DNA of 64,000 nt, from positions 186,001 to 250,000 of the forward strand of contig NZ_JAKILC010000005.1 in NCBI RefSeq assembly GCF_023283845.1, written 5' to 3'. This document shows, piece after piece, positions 1 through 8,037 of this stretch. The stretch is from Shewanella marinintestina. Lineage in GTDB: Bacteria > Pseudomonadota > Gammaproteobacteria > Enterobacterales > Shewanellaceae. The first letter of the stretch is position 1. Every line of letters begins with the position of its first letter. The notes beneath the pieces were generated by a model that searched no databases, was not told the DNA's origin, and saw nothing but the letters and a program-made list of their open reading frames with translations. A program made the position numbers and the translations under genes.

Positions 1-2
1 CT

Positions 3-197
3 TATATTTATTCGAGCTCTTTAATTGATGTAAGACCCTGTGAGCTAATCACAGCCATTCGCCAAATGAATGCTGCTGAACAAAAGCATTCATTTGCGGA
101 TTTTGAGCCACTCAGACTTGCTATTGTGCTAAATTATGTGGCATTACCCGTTGATATCGTGCGTTGGCGAGATAGCCTATTCAGCAAGGAGCATTAA
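3..197 (+). CDS. C-terminal end of an unidentified protein (5' end outside window)
   Basis: An open frame runs in from the left edge and encodes about 64 residues, ending in DSLFSKEH and a TAA whose last base is the A of the pabC start codon (TAATG). The overlap implies translational coupling to pabC. The tail does not resemble the C-terminus of FabF or PabB, the usual or functionally expected upstream genes, and I do not recognise the family. It holds no obvious motif or membrane segment. Its reality is supported by the uninterrupted frame, the codon use and the stop/start overlap. Confidence 0.6.
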   Translation, partial: YIYSSSLIDVRPCELITAIRQMNAAEQKHSFADFEPLRLAIVLNYVALPVDIVRWRDSLFSKEH

Positions 198-1096
198 TGG
201 CGCAAGTTTGGGTAAATGGAGAAATCGATATAGGCGTCAGCCCTTTAGATAGAGGGCTAGCCTATGGCGACGGTTTATTCGCAACGATGCGTGTAAACCA
301 AGGTCATATTTTATTTCTTGATGAACATATGGAGCGTCTTACTCAAGGCGCTTTTCGTTTAGGTTTTAGCTGGACACCTTCTGCTGCTCTTTACTCGCAT
401 TTAACCTCTTTAGCCCAGGCTAATCCACAGTCTTGCATTAAGTTAATCTTGTCGCGAGGTGTTGGAGGCAGAGGCTATGGTGTCGAGCTTAATCGAGTTA
501 ACCAAGCCTTTACTCAGTATGATTTATCTAATGCAGAAAAATCAGACTCTAAGCATGAAACTGCAAGCAATAACTCACTGGATGTCACTGAAGTTATTTC
601 ATTAAGTGTATTACCTGAACACTACCAAACTTGGCAACAACAAGGCATTTGTCTTGCGCGTTCTGAAGTCCTATTAGGTAAACAGCCAAAACTTGCAGGT
701 ATAAAGCACTGTAATCGATTAGAACAAGTATTAATTAAGTCGGCCGTACTACCCCATGGTTACCAGGATTGGTTGGTGCTTGATTCAAGTAACAATATGA
801 TTGAATCATCGATGGCAAATATCTTTTTTGTTATCGAGGATAAGATTGTGACACCAAGAATAAGCCATGCAGGTGTGGCTGGTATGATGCGTGAACAATT
901 GATTTATCAACTTTTAAGCAGAGGTTTTAAGGTAGAAATAACAGATATTGATTACGATAAGTTAAGCTCGGTGAAGCATGCATTTATCAGTAACAGTCTT
1001 TTTGGATTAGTTGATGTAGTCGCTATCGATAGATTTACCTTCGAACGTGCGGTTTGGACATCAAGTTTAAGAGAACAGCTCAGTCTGATATTATGA
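197..1096 (+). CDS. pabC: Aminodeoxychorismate lyase PabC
   Basis: This is a PLP-dependent fold-type IV enzyme that converts 4-amino-4-deoxychorismate to 4-aminobenzoate and pyruvate in folate synthesis, in the cytoplasm. The N-terminus carries the class IV pattern (SPLDRGLAYGDGLFAT, residues 15-30). The Schiff-base lysine is K170 in the LAGIKHCNRLEQ block, which is closely shared with E. coli PabC. At 299 residues it is longer than E. coli PabC (269), mainly because of a polar insertion around residues 103-130. Its ATG overlaps the upstream stop, and its own stop overlaps the mltG start (ATGA), so it is the second visible gene of a coupled operon. Confidence 0.93.
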   Translation: MAQVWVNGEIDIGVSPLDRGLAYGDGLFATMRVNQGHILFLDEHMERLTQGAFRLGFSWTPSAALYSHLTSLAQANPQSCIKLILSRGVGGRGYGVELNRVNQAFTQYDLSNAEKSDSKHETASNNSLDVTEVISLSVLPEHYQTWQQQGICLARSEVLLGKQPKLAGIKHCNRLEQVLIKSAVLPHGYQDWLVLDSSNNMIESSMANIFFVIEDKIVTPRISHAGVAGMMREQLIYQLLSRGFKVEITDIDYDKLSSVKHAFISNSLFGLVDVVAIDRFTFERAVWTSSLREQLSLIL

Positions 1097-2100
1097 AAAA
1101 AATTATAATAAGCCTATTTGCAAGTCTATTTACCTTATTAACCATTGGCGCAATGTCGCTTTATTGGGGTTATCAAATGCTGTTGGATTATGGTCAGCAG
1201 CCAATCAATGTGACCGAAGCACAAGAGCTAACCGTTAAACGAGGAACGACATTTAATCAGTTTATTTCTGTTTTAGAATCTACCGATCTCATTAAAGACG
1301 GTTGGAAACTAAAGTGGTTGGTTCGTTTAAAGCCTGAACTTGCCCATATCCGTTCCGGTTTATATGAGATTACACCGAGCGATAACATTGACAGCCTTTT
1401 AGCTAAAATCGTCGGCGGTAAAGAGAAATCGTTTGGCGTCACACTGCTAGAAGGCCAGACCGTCAAGGAGTGGCGCCAGGTATTAGCGACGCAAGATAAG
1501 CTGGTTATGCAAGCAGACGTGTTTCAACAAATCTTGCTAGATAATGGCGATGACAGTGGCTTGCCAGAAGGCAAGTTTTTTCCTGACACTTATCATTACC
1601 CAGCTGGTAGCAGCGAAAAAGCGCTGCTGAATAAAAGCTATCTAAAAATGCAGCAGGAACTTGAGCAAGCATGGCAAGGGCGTCAAGCTAACTTACCGTT
1701 AAAGTCTGCCTATGAGTTGCTTATCTTAGCGTCCATTATTGAGAAAGAGACCGGTAAAGCGAGCGAGCGTCCATGGATTGCTGCTGTCTTTGTTAATCGT
1801 TTGCGTAAAGGCATGCGTCTGCAAACTGATCCCACGGTAATTTACGGCATGGGTGACAGGTATAACGGCAATATTACTCGTAAAGATCTGCGTGAAACGA
1901 CCGCATTTAATACTTACAGAATTAATGGTCTACCACCAACACCTATAGCAGCGCCAAGCTTAGCGGCAATAAAAGCTGCCGCGCATCCTGCCGATGTTGA
2001 TTACTTCTATTTCGTATCGCGAAATGATGGTAGCCATGTATTTTCAAAAACACTGACCGAACATAACCGTGCAGTGAACAAATATCAGAGAAACCGATGA
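1093..2100 (+). CDS. mltG: Endolytic murein transglycosylase MltG (YceG)
   Basis: This inner-membrane lytic transglycosylase cleaves nascent glycan strands and is thought to terminate peptidoglycan polymerisation. With the start at 1093 it has 335 residues (E. coli 340). It has an N-terminal membrane anchor (about residues 3-25), a LysM-like region, then the YceG catalytic domain. The catalytic glutamate is E217 in ASIIEKETG, equivalent to E. coli E218. A start at 1054 would add 13 residues that overlap pabC and is less likely, because ATG at 1093 forms the usual ATGA overlap with the pabC stop. The stop in turn overlaps tmk. The order pabC-mltG-tmk-holB-tatD is that of E. coli. Confidence 0.94.
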   Translation: MKKIIISLFASLFTLLTIGAMSLYWGYQMLLDYGQQPINVTEAQELTVKRGTTFNQFISVLESTDLIKDGWKLKWLVRLKPELAHIRSGLYEITPSDNIDSLLAKIVGGKEKSFGVTLLEGQTVKEWRQVLATQDKLVMQADVFQQILLDNGDDSGLPEGKFFPDTYHYPAGSSEKALLNKSYLKMQQELEQAWQGRQANLPLKSAYELLILASIIEKETGKASERPWIAAVFVNRLRKGMRLQTDPTVIYGMGDRYNGNITRKDLRETTAFNTYRINGLPPTPIAAPSLAAIKAAAHPADVDYFYFVSRNDGSHVFSKTLTEHNRAVNKYQRNR

Positions 2101-2735
2101 AAACACCAAGCGAACACTCGGCCAAGTTTATTGTCATTGAAGGACTTGAGGGCGCCGGCAAATCTAGTGCTATTGCACTGGTGAGAGATTTTATAGAAAA
2201 GCATACTGGTCAAGCACCTATTTGTACTCGTGAGCCTGGCGGTACGCCTTTGGCGGAGCAGATGCGTGATTTAGTCAAAGTGGCAAATGAAACCGATCCA
2301 TTATGTGATGAAGCCGAATGCTTGCTTTTCTATGCAGCTAGAGCGCAATTGGTTGCCAATGTTATTAAACCAGCACTTGCGAAAGGCGAATGGGTTTTAG
2401 GTGATAGACATAATTTGTCTTCGCTAGCATATCAGGGCGGAGGTAGAGGGCTTATGCCTCTAGTTTCAGCAATTAGTGATGCAACCTTAAAAGGTTTTAA
2501 ACCTGATCTGACTTTGTATTTAGATATTGACCCTAAGCAAGGTTTAGAGCGCGCTGCACGTCGCGGCGAGCTAGATCGTATTGAGCAGCAAGAAATTGAA
2601 TTCTTCGATCGCGCACGAGCAACGTTTTTAGCCTACGCAAATGCAGATGATTCAATAAAAATTATCGATGCGAGCCAGAGCATGTCTGAAGTACATAAAG
2701 ATATCATTGCACTGTTACAAGAGCAGAGCTGGTAA
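2097..2735 (+). CDS. tmk: Thymidylate kinase
   Basis: The enzyme phosphorylates dTMP to dTDP with ATP, a required step of dTTP synthesis in the cytoplasm. It is 212 residues long, the normal size. The P-loop GLEGAGKS lies at residues 16-23, the DR motif is in [17 protein letters not shown], and the arginine-rich LID is in [13 protein letters not shown], the arrangement of the E. coli type. The ATG overlaps the mltG stop by four bases and the stop is one base from the holB start, so translation is probably coupled through the operon. Confidence 0.96.
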   Translation: MKTPSEHSAKFIVIEGLEGAGKSSAIALVRDFIEKHTGQAPICTREPGGTPLAEQMRDLVKVANETDPLCDEAECLLFYAARAQLVANVIKPALAKGEWVLGDRHNLSSLAYQGGGRGLMPLVSAISDATLKGFKPDLTLYLDIDPKQGLERAARRGELDRIEQQEIEFFDRARATFLAYANADDSIKIIDASQSMSEVHKDIIALLQEQSW

Positions 2736-2736
2736 T

Positions 2737-3654
2737 ATGGCCCAGCTTCCTTGGTTACACCAGCCTTTAGAGGCTTTTTGTTCCCTGTTAAAGACTAAAC
2801 GTATAGGCCATGCTTACCTTGTGGCTATGGACATGGGTTATGGTGGTGAGCAATTAACACTAGCGCTTGCTAAATCATCATTATGTACTGCGGTTGGCTA
2901 TGCTGGGAGCTGTGGATTTTGTAAATCGTGTCAGCTTGTTGAAGCCAATAATCACCCCGACTTATATCGAGTTGAAGCTGATGGTGCACAGATTAAAGTG
3001 GATCAAATCCGTACACTTTGCCAAAAGCTAACCACTACGCCCCAGCAAGGTGGTCGCCGTATTGCATTTATTTTAAATAGTGAGCGCTTAAATCAGGCGT
3101 CTGCTAATGCATTACTTAAAACACTGGAAGAGCCAGGTAAAGACACAATATTGTTTCTACAGGCTAATTCACCGAGCCGATTATTATCAACGATCAGTAG
3201 TCGTTGTCAAAGACTACATTTAGAAATTCCCGCTAAATCAGTAGTTAGGCAGTGGTTGCATCAAGAGTTGCAAATTAGTGAGGATGTTACTTGGTGCTTA
3301 CCAGTAGTTGGTGGACCTTTAGCAGTCATTGAGGCCGTTGAAAGCGGGCGAGAGCAGCTGCTCGTATCTTACCGAAAAGCTTGGTTGCAAAGTTTGTCGT
3401 CTGGGCTGCTGTGTGATAGTTTAATAAATGTTAATGAAAAGCAAGTTTCTGATGCACTTAAAGTTTTATATCTAGTCGTGCATAGGATCTTGGTGAAAAA
3501 ACAAGAAGTGGACCCTTTGACTCGAGTGGCATTAGCCAACTTTGCAGGCAAAATCATGCAAGTCGAAACACGCTTATCAGTAATGCCAACTGTTAATTCG
3601 TTAGCATTATTTGAAGGGTTAACCATTGAATATCGCCAGCTAATGAGCCAATAA
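2737..3654 (+). CDS. holB: DNA polymerase III delta' subunit
   Basis: HolB is the delta-prime subunit of the clamp loader that places the beta sliding clamp on DNA. The chosen ATG at 2737, one base after the tmk stop, gives 305 residues. Four zinc-binding cysteines fall at C50, C59, C62 and C65, the same positions as in E. coli. The SRC motif (STISSRCQRL) supplies the arginine finger, and the Walker A site is degenerate as expected for delta-prime. An upstream in-frame start at 2668 would lie inside tmk and is rejected. The gene is followed after five bases by pilZ. Confidence 0.95.
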   Translation: MAQLPWLHQPLEAFCSLLKTKRIGHAYLVAMDMGYGGEQLTLALAKSSLCTAVGYAGSCGFCKSCQLVEANNHPDLYRVEADGAQIKVDQIRTLCQKLTTTPQQGGRRIAFILNSERLNQASANALLKTLEEPGKDTILFLQANSPSRLLSTISSRCQRLHLEIPAKSVVRQWLHQELQISEDVTWCLPVVGGPLAVIEAVESGREQLLVSYRKAWLQSLSSGLLCDSLINVNEKQVSDALKVLYLVVHRILVKKQEVDPLTRVALANFAGKIMQVETRLSVMPTVNSLALFEGLTIEYRQLMSQ

Positions 3655-3659
3655 ACCCT

Positions 3660-3986
3660 ATGAGTAATCTTGTCGTTAAATTTGAATCTTTACAGCAGCT
3701 TTATCGTGCCTATATGCCTTTTATCAAGCCTATGGGAATGTTTGTTACAAGCGCAGAAAGCTTTAATCTTGGACAAGAAATAAATGTGTCTTACTTATTG
3801 CCAAATAGCAGTGAAAGGCATGAGTTTACCGGTTCTGTAGTTTGGATAAACCCAATGGGCGCGTCTGGCGGCCGTCCTGCAGGTATTGGAGTTAAAGTGT
3901 TGACCGATCCAGACTTTCATAAACACCATATTGAGCAGATGCTTTCACATGAGCTTGCCTCCGGGGATTTGACCTGCACTATGTAG
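3660..3986 (+). CDS. pilZ: Type IV pilus assembly regulator PilZ
   Basis: This 108-residue single-domain PilZ protein closely follows P. aeruginosa PilZ: AAYMPFIK-like YRAYMPFIKPMGMF near the start, VVWINPMG in the centre, and a C-terminus ending TM. PilZ of this type is needed for type IV pilus biogenesis through binding to PilF/PilB-linked partners. The RxxxR motif that PilZ receptors use to hold cyclic di-GMP is not visible at the N-terminus, as in the P. aeruginosa founder. The holB-pilZ adjacency is also the Pseudomonas arrangement. The start is five bases after the holB stop. Confidence 0.9.
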   Translation: MSNLVVKFESLQQLYRAYMPFIKPMGMFVTSAESFNLGQEINVSYLLPNSSERHEFTGSVVWINPMGASGGRPAGIGVKVLTDPDFHKHHIEQMLSHELASGDLTCTM

Positions 3987-4031
3987 CTGGGTAGACTTGC
4001 AGTCCTTTTTGCTGTTTGTTGGGTTTTCTCA

Positions 4032-4820
4032 GTGCTTATCGATTCACATTGTCATTTAGACCGTCTTAAAACCGCGCCAGATCAGGCCTCACTTCAAGAA
4101 ATTATTGCTGCTGCTAAAGCACGTGATATTGCATATTTTTTATGTGTAAACGTTCGTCAGCAAGGATTTGCTGATATGAAGCAGAAAATGGCGCCATTCA
4201 ATGAAGTCTTTTTATCTGCGGGAGTACACCCTTTAGATGTCCAAGACGGTCTTAATATTGAAGAAGTTGAACAGTTTGCTCGTGATGAGAAAGTTATCGC
4301 GATTGGCGAAACGGGTCTTGATTATTTTTATGCGAAGGAAACTAAAGCATTACAACAGCAATGTTTTGAGCAACAGATAGATCTGGCTGTTAAAGTGAAA
4401 AAGCCATTAATCATCCATACTCGTGACGCGCGAGAAGATACGATTAATTTTTTAAAGCGTGGTAATGCGGAAAGTGTTGGTGGTGTATTGCATTGCTTCA
4501 CGGAAAGCTGGGAAATGGCCAAAGAAGCGCTCGATCTTGGTTTTTATATCTCAGTGTCAGGAATCGTCACATTTAAGAACGCCGGCGATTTACGCAACGT
4601 GATCAGAAAAGTTCCTAAGGATCGTCTACTCGTTGAAACAGACTCACCGTATTTAGCACCTGTACCGCATCGTGGTAAGGAAAATCAACCGGCTTTTGTG
4701 CGTGATGTAGCAGAGTTTGTTGCTGAGTTACGAGGAGAAAAGTACCCAGAACTTGCACAGTACACGACTGAGAATTTTTTCAACTTATTTAAAGATGCGG
4801 CTCGTTTAGCGGGTCGTTAG
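4032..4820 (+). CDS. TatD-family metal-dependent hydrolase (YcfH type)
   Basis: This cytoplasmic amidohydrolase-fold protein of 262 residues is a member of the TatD DNase family, probably the YcfH/TatD-like paralogue found next to holB in E. coli. Metal ligands are visible as HCH at residues 6-8, the ETGLDY block, the IIHTRDA block and VETDSPYLAP near residue 205. It starts with GTG; no better in-frame ATG lies upstream. It ends the operon. The in vivo substrate is unsettled for the family, with 3'-5' nuclease and D-aminoacyl activities reported for members. Confidence 0.92.
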   Translation: MLIDSHCHLDRLKTAPDQASLQEIIAAAKARDIAYFLCVNVRQQGFADMKQKMAPFNEVFLSAGVHPLDVQDGLNIEEVEQFARDEKVIAIGETGLDYFYAKETKALQQQCFEQQIDLAVKVKKPLIIHTRDAREDTINFLKRGNAESVGGVLHCFTESWEMAKEALDLGFYISVSGIVTFKNAGDLRNVIRKVPKDRLLVETDSPYLAPVPHRGKENQPAFVRDVAEFVAELRGEKYPELAQYTTENFFNLFKDAARLAGR

Positions 4821-4844
4821 TACTTGCTAGAGCCAAATTAGAGA

Positions 4845-4884
4845 CAAAAAAAGACCCAAAACTATTCCAATTGTTCTGGGTCTA
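4845..4884 (-). terminator. Rho-independent terminator reading leftward
   Basis: On the minus strand, the arm AGACCCA and the arm TGGGTCT form a 7-bp stem, extended by AAC/GTT inside, followed by seven T residues. On the plus strand the hairpin is not followed by T, so it does not serve tatD. It lies about 210 bases past the rsmF stop, leaving a long 3' region. Confidence 0.7.
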
Positions 4885-5093
4885 GGGGAATGGCTCACTA
4901 GGAGCCGTGCGCTACTGTTGATACCGCATAGGTAAAATTTTACAGCTGCTTAGTTCGGTAATCTTTAGTTATTCTGAGCAGCTAGTCTTAAACTGATGTT
5001 ATACAGTGTAGACCAGCTTTTTTATTTGTGGGTGGTTATTTTTGTGTCAACATCATCCAAATGTAACTTTTTATGTATTTATGCACTAAAGTT
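4885..5093 (-). other. Structured non-coding interval between tatD and rsmF
   Basis: No ORF is credible here. The interval contains a 10-bp inverted repeat (AGCTGCTTAG paired with CTGAGCAGCT, one G-U pair; about 4944-4983) and a small palindrome GTAAAATTTTAC. It ends, leftward, at the terminator at 4845-4884. It could be an unusually long 3' UTR of rsmF or a separate small RNA. I cannot tell which from sequence alone. Confidence 0.3.
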
Positions 5094-6527
5094 TTATAGA
5101 TAAAGGGCTATCTTATCTTTAACTAAGTCTCTAGGGAGGTTGTTTTTTAATTTATTACCTAAGTGCTTTGCAACCCCAAGTGGATTCGCTGCATAACTGA
5201 CAATTACTTCACCCTGTGGTTTTACTCTTTCAGCAAGGCTAATATCACGTCCCATCAAAAACTCTTTTGCCTGCTCATCGCTAAGTTCTATTTGGGTTGG
5301 AGACGATAAAGCTAAGATCGCTTCGTGGCGAACTTTATAGCCTTTTTTCAATGCATCCGCGAGTTTGATCCCAATGCGTTGGAAGCGCATTTTTCCAATA
5401 AGCGGCAATACAGCTTGAGGGAATAACCAAAACTCGAGATCTCGCTCCATTATCTGTGCATCATCAGGTATATCGATATTGAAAGCCTCTTTAAAATACA
5501 GCACAAGTTCTGCAACTTGTTTTGCTTTCGCGGCAGTAAACGGGAAGTTCTTTTGTTTTCTTGGTTCATCTTGTTGGCGTTCAACCTTTGAAACCTTGTT
5601 TATTTTTGCGACAAAAAAACCTTCACTATCATAAATTTGTGGCCAAACGTGTAAGAACCCCTCTTTTGTACAGGCCTTTTCTGCATTGGGGAATAGCTTC
5701 TCTAAACTAGCAAACTCTACAGCATTACCGAAAGTTGTTTTTAAGTGGTTACAGACGTCTTGGTTTTCTTGGCGACTTAGTGCACAAGTTGAATAAACCA
5801 TGTTTCCGCCAACCTTTAATGCTAAAAATGCCGATTCAATCAATGCTTTCTGGGTTGCAACTATGCCTTTATTCTCATTGTTATCCCAATTTTTCAGTGC
5901 GTCAGGGTCTTTGCGGATAGTACCTTCACCGCTACAAGGTGCATCTAACAAAATTGAATCAAAGGTTTCAAAAAGATATTCACCAAACACTCTTGCATCG
6001 AAGTGAGTAAGAGCGCAGTTTGCGACACCCATTCTGGCTATATTGGCATGGAGTACTTTGACACGGCTAGCAGAATATTCATTAGCCACTAACAAACCTT
6101 TGTTTTGCATTAGCCCTGCAATTTGAGTTGTTTTAGAGCCAGGGGCTGATGCCATATCAAGTACTACAGGATCTGTTTGTACTTTTATATTTTGGCTATT
6201 TTCATTTTTAAACAATGCGGTTGGCGGCAGCATCGAACTCGCTTCTTGGATGTAAAACAAGCCTTGCAAGTGCTCTATCGTGTTGCCAAGTTGAATCTTC
6301 TGGCTATTGGTGATCCAAAAACCTTCTGCACACCAAGGTATAGAGTCAAACTGCCAACCTTTTGGTGTCATTAGTTTGATAAAATCAGTGACGCTAATTT
6401 TTAAAGTATTCACCCGAATAGAAAGACGCAGTGGCTGATTGCTATAAGCAATAAAGTCTTCCATAGAAAGGTGATCTGGGAGTTCGCGTTCGATACTGTC
6501 GAGGAAATTCTGATTAAAATGAGCCAT
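5094..6527 (-). CDS. rsmF: 16S rRNA m5C1407 methyltransferase RsmF (YebU)
   Basis: This SAM-dependent methyltransferase makes 5-methylcytosine at position 1407 of 16S rRNA. At 477 residues it matches E. coli RsmF (479). The SAM-binding motif is DMASAPGSKTTQ at residues 124-135. The two catalytic cysteines of the RsmB/RsmF class are C198 in DAPCSG and C248 in STCALS. A C-terminal RNA-binding region follows. It is convergent with tatD. Its promoter side faces the divergent gene at 6587. Confidence 0.95.
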   Translation of the reverse strand: MAHFNQNFLDSIERELPDHLSMEDFIAYSNQPLRLSIRVNTLKISVTDFIKLMTPKGWQFDSIPWCAEGFWITNSQKIQLGNTIEHLQGLFYIQEASSMLPPTALFKNENSQNIKVQTDPVVLDMASAPGSKTTQIAGLMQNKGLLVANEYSASRVKVLHANIARMGVANCALTHFDARVFGEYLFETFDSILLDAPCSGEGTIRKDPDALKNWDNNENKGIVATQKALIESAFLALKVGGNMVYSTCALSRQENQDVCNHLKTTFGNAVEFASLEKLFPNAEKACTKEGFLHVWPQIYDSEGFFVAKINKVSKVERQQDEPRKQKNFPFTAAKAKQVAELVLYFKEAFNIDIPDDAQIMERDLEFWLFPQAVLPLIGKMRFQRIGIKLADALKKGYKVRHEAILALSSPTQIELSDEQAKEFLMGRDISLAERVKPQGEVIVSYAANPLGVAKHLGNKLKNNLPRDLVKDKIALYL

Positions 6528-6586
6528 ATGTCGAAGATAATGCGGTAAAGTATCAGGATTATAACAGATTAAAAGAGATTCATTGC

Positions 6587-7813
6587 GTGCTAAATAAGAT
6601 CTGGTTTGGCTTTTTTGCTACCGCATTAGTGGCGATACTAGCCCAAGTGTTTACCGGCCATACTCAAGTTCTGTCTGAAAGCGTGACAGCCATTTTTTCA
6701 AGTTCGAAACTAGCGGCTGAGATTGCACTTGGTTTAGTGGGAGTTCTTTCTTTGTGGATGGGCTTAATGCGAGTTGGGGAAAAAGCTGGTGTCGTTGCAC
6801 TTTTTTCGCGCTTATTTGAGCCGCTATTATCGAAACTCATGCCTGAAGTACCAAGAGGCCATCCCGCATACGGTAGTGTGACCATGAATCTAACTGCAAA
6901 TATGTTGGGGTTAGATAATGCTGCGACGCCCTTAGGGCTAAAAGCAATGCAAGATCTACAAACGTTAAACCCAAATAAACACGTAGCAACTAATGCGCAG
7001 ATCTTATTTTTAGTGCTTAACACCTCTTCGATAACTTTAGTCCCTGTCACGGTGTTTTTATATCGCGCTCAACAAGGTGCAGCAGCACCAGCAGATATCT
7101 TTTTACCTATATTGTTAGCGACAACAGCATCAACTTTGGCTGGGCTAACGATAGTTGCACTCGTGCAACGGTTATCACTATTTAACGCTGTAGTTTTGGG
7201 CTATGCCGGCGTTATATTATCTTCGATTATTGGCCTGGTCTTTTATCTCAGTACTCTCACTGTGACCGTAATAGGCGAGGTGAGTACTGCACTCGGTAAC
7301 GGGATCTTGCTGCTGCTTATCTTTAGTTTTGTTTTAGTCGCAGGCGTGCGTAAAGTGGCCGTTTATGATGAGTTTATTGAAGGGGCTAAGGAGGGCTTTT
7401 CACAATCAATTAAACTCATTCCGTATTTATTGGCAATGCTGTTAGCTATAGCATTATTAAGAGCATCAGGTGCTTTAGATTATTTACTGCAATTGATCGC
7501 TAGCGTGGTTGCTGTAGCAGGTGGTGATGTGCGTTTTGTAGATGCTATGCCTACCGCGATTATGAAACCTTTTAGCGGTTCAGGCGCACGAGCTATGATG
7601 TTAGAAACCATGCAACACTATGGGGTAGATTCTTTTGCCGGCCGATTAGCAGCCATATTGCAAGGTAGTACAGAAACCACATTTTATGTATTGGCGGTAT
7701 ATTTTGGTGCGGTTGGGATCCGTAATGGACGTCACGCATTGGCTTGTGGTTTATTTGCGGACTTAGCGGGAATTATTGCTGCAATACTTGTTTGTTATCA
7801 ATTCTATGGTTAA
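6587..7813 (+). CDS. Nucleoside recognition (Gate) domain membrane protein, SpmA/SpmB-like fusion
   Basis: This polytopic inner-membrane protein of 408 residues has about ten hydrophobic segments. It looks like the two Bacillus spore-maturation proteins SpmA and SpmB joined end to end: the N-terminal half carries GDNAATPLG-like LGLDNAATPLGLKAM, and the C-terminal half carries KPFSGSGARAMMLE. Both are signatures of Gate/nucleoside-recognition domains. The fusion is common in gammaproteobacteria; the transported substrate is unknown. The start is GTG, with only a weak upstream AGAG. It is divergent from rsmF and single-gene, followed by a strong terminator. Confidence 0.85.
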   Translation: MLNKIWFGFFATALVAILAQVFTGHTQVLSESVTAIFSSSKLAAEIALGLVGVLSLWMGLMRVGEKAGVVALFSRLFEPLLSKLMPEVPRGHPAYGSVTMNLTANMLGLDNAATPLGLKAMQDLQTLNPNKHVATNAQILFLVLNTSSITLVPVTVFLYRAQQGAAAPADIFLPILLATTASTLAGLTIVALVQRLSLFNAVVLGYAGVILSSIIGLVFYLSTLTVTVIGEVSTALGNGILLLLIFSFVLVAGVRKVAVYDEFIEGAKEGFSQSIKLIPYLLAMLLAIALLRASGALDYLLQLIASVVAVAGGDVRFVDAMPTAIMKPFSGSGARAMMLETMQHYGVDSFAGRLAAILQGSTETTFYVLAVYFGAVGIRNGRHALACGLFADLAGIIAAILVCYQFYG

Positions 7814-7974
7814 TCGCCTGCCTTGGTAATTGTCAATTAACATTGCTCTATAACGTCAGTAGCTTAAATTTCGAACACAATACGAGGCTTACTAAGGTAA
7901 GCTAATTATTTGAATGGTTATATTCATGACTGATATGGGATTAGTGGATAATTTACCGTTTTAGAAAGGCATAT

Positions 7975-8003
7975 AAAAAACGAGGCATTTGCCTCGTTTT
8001 TTA
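7975..8003. terminator. Bidirectional rho-independent terminator
   Basis: A stem CGAGGC/GCCTCG with ATTT loop is flanked by six A on the left and six T on the right. It lies between the convergent 6587-7813 gene and letB and should stop both. Confidence 0.9.
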
Positions 8004-8037
8004 TGTTTTGATTAACAGCCGTTTTAACTGGAACTCA

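Noticed and set aside
1054-1092. Longer start for mltG
   Set aside because: It runs inside pabC, while ATG 1093 gives the typical ATGA overlap and puts the membrane anchor at the N-terminus.
2668-2736. Longer start for holB
   Set aside because: It lies inside tmk; the ATG at 2737 puts the zinc cysteines at the E. coli positions.
4993-5006. LexA-like box CTG-N8-CAG between tatD and rsmF
   Set aside because: The half-site spacing is two bases too short and the flanks lack the consensus; no SOS gene is adjacent.
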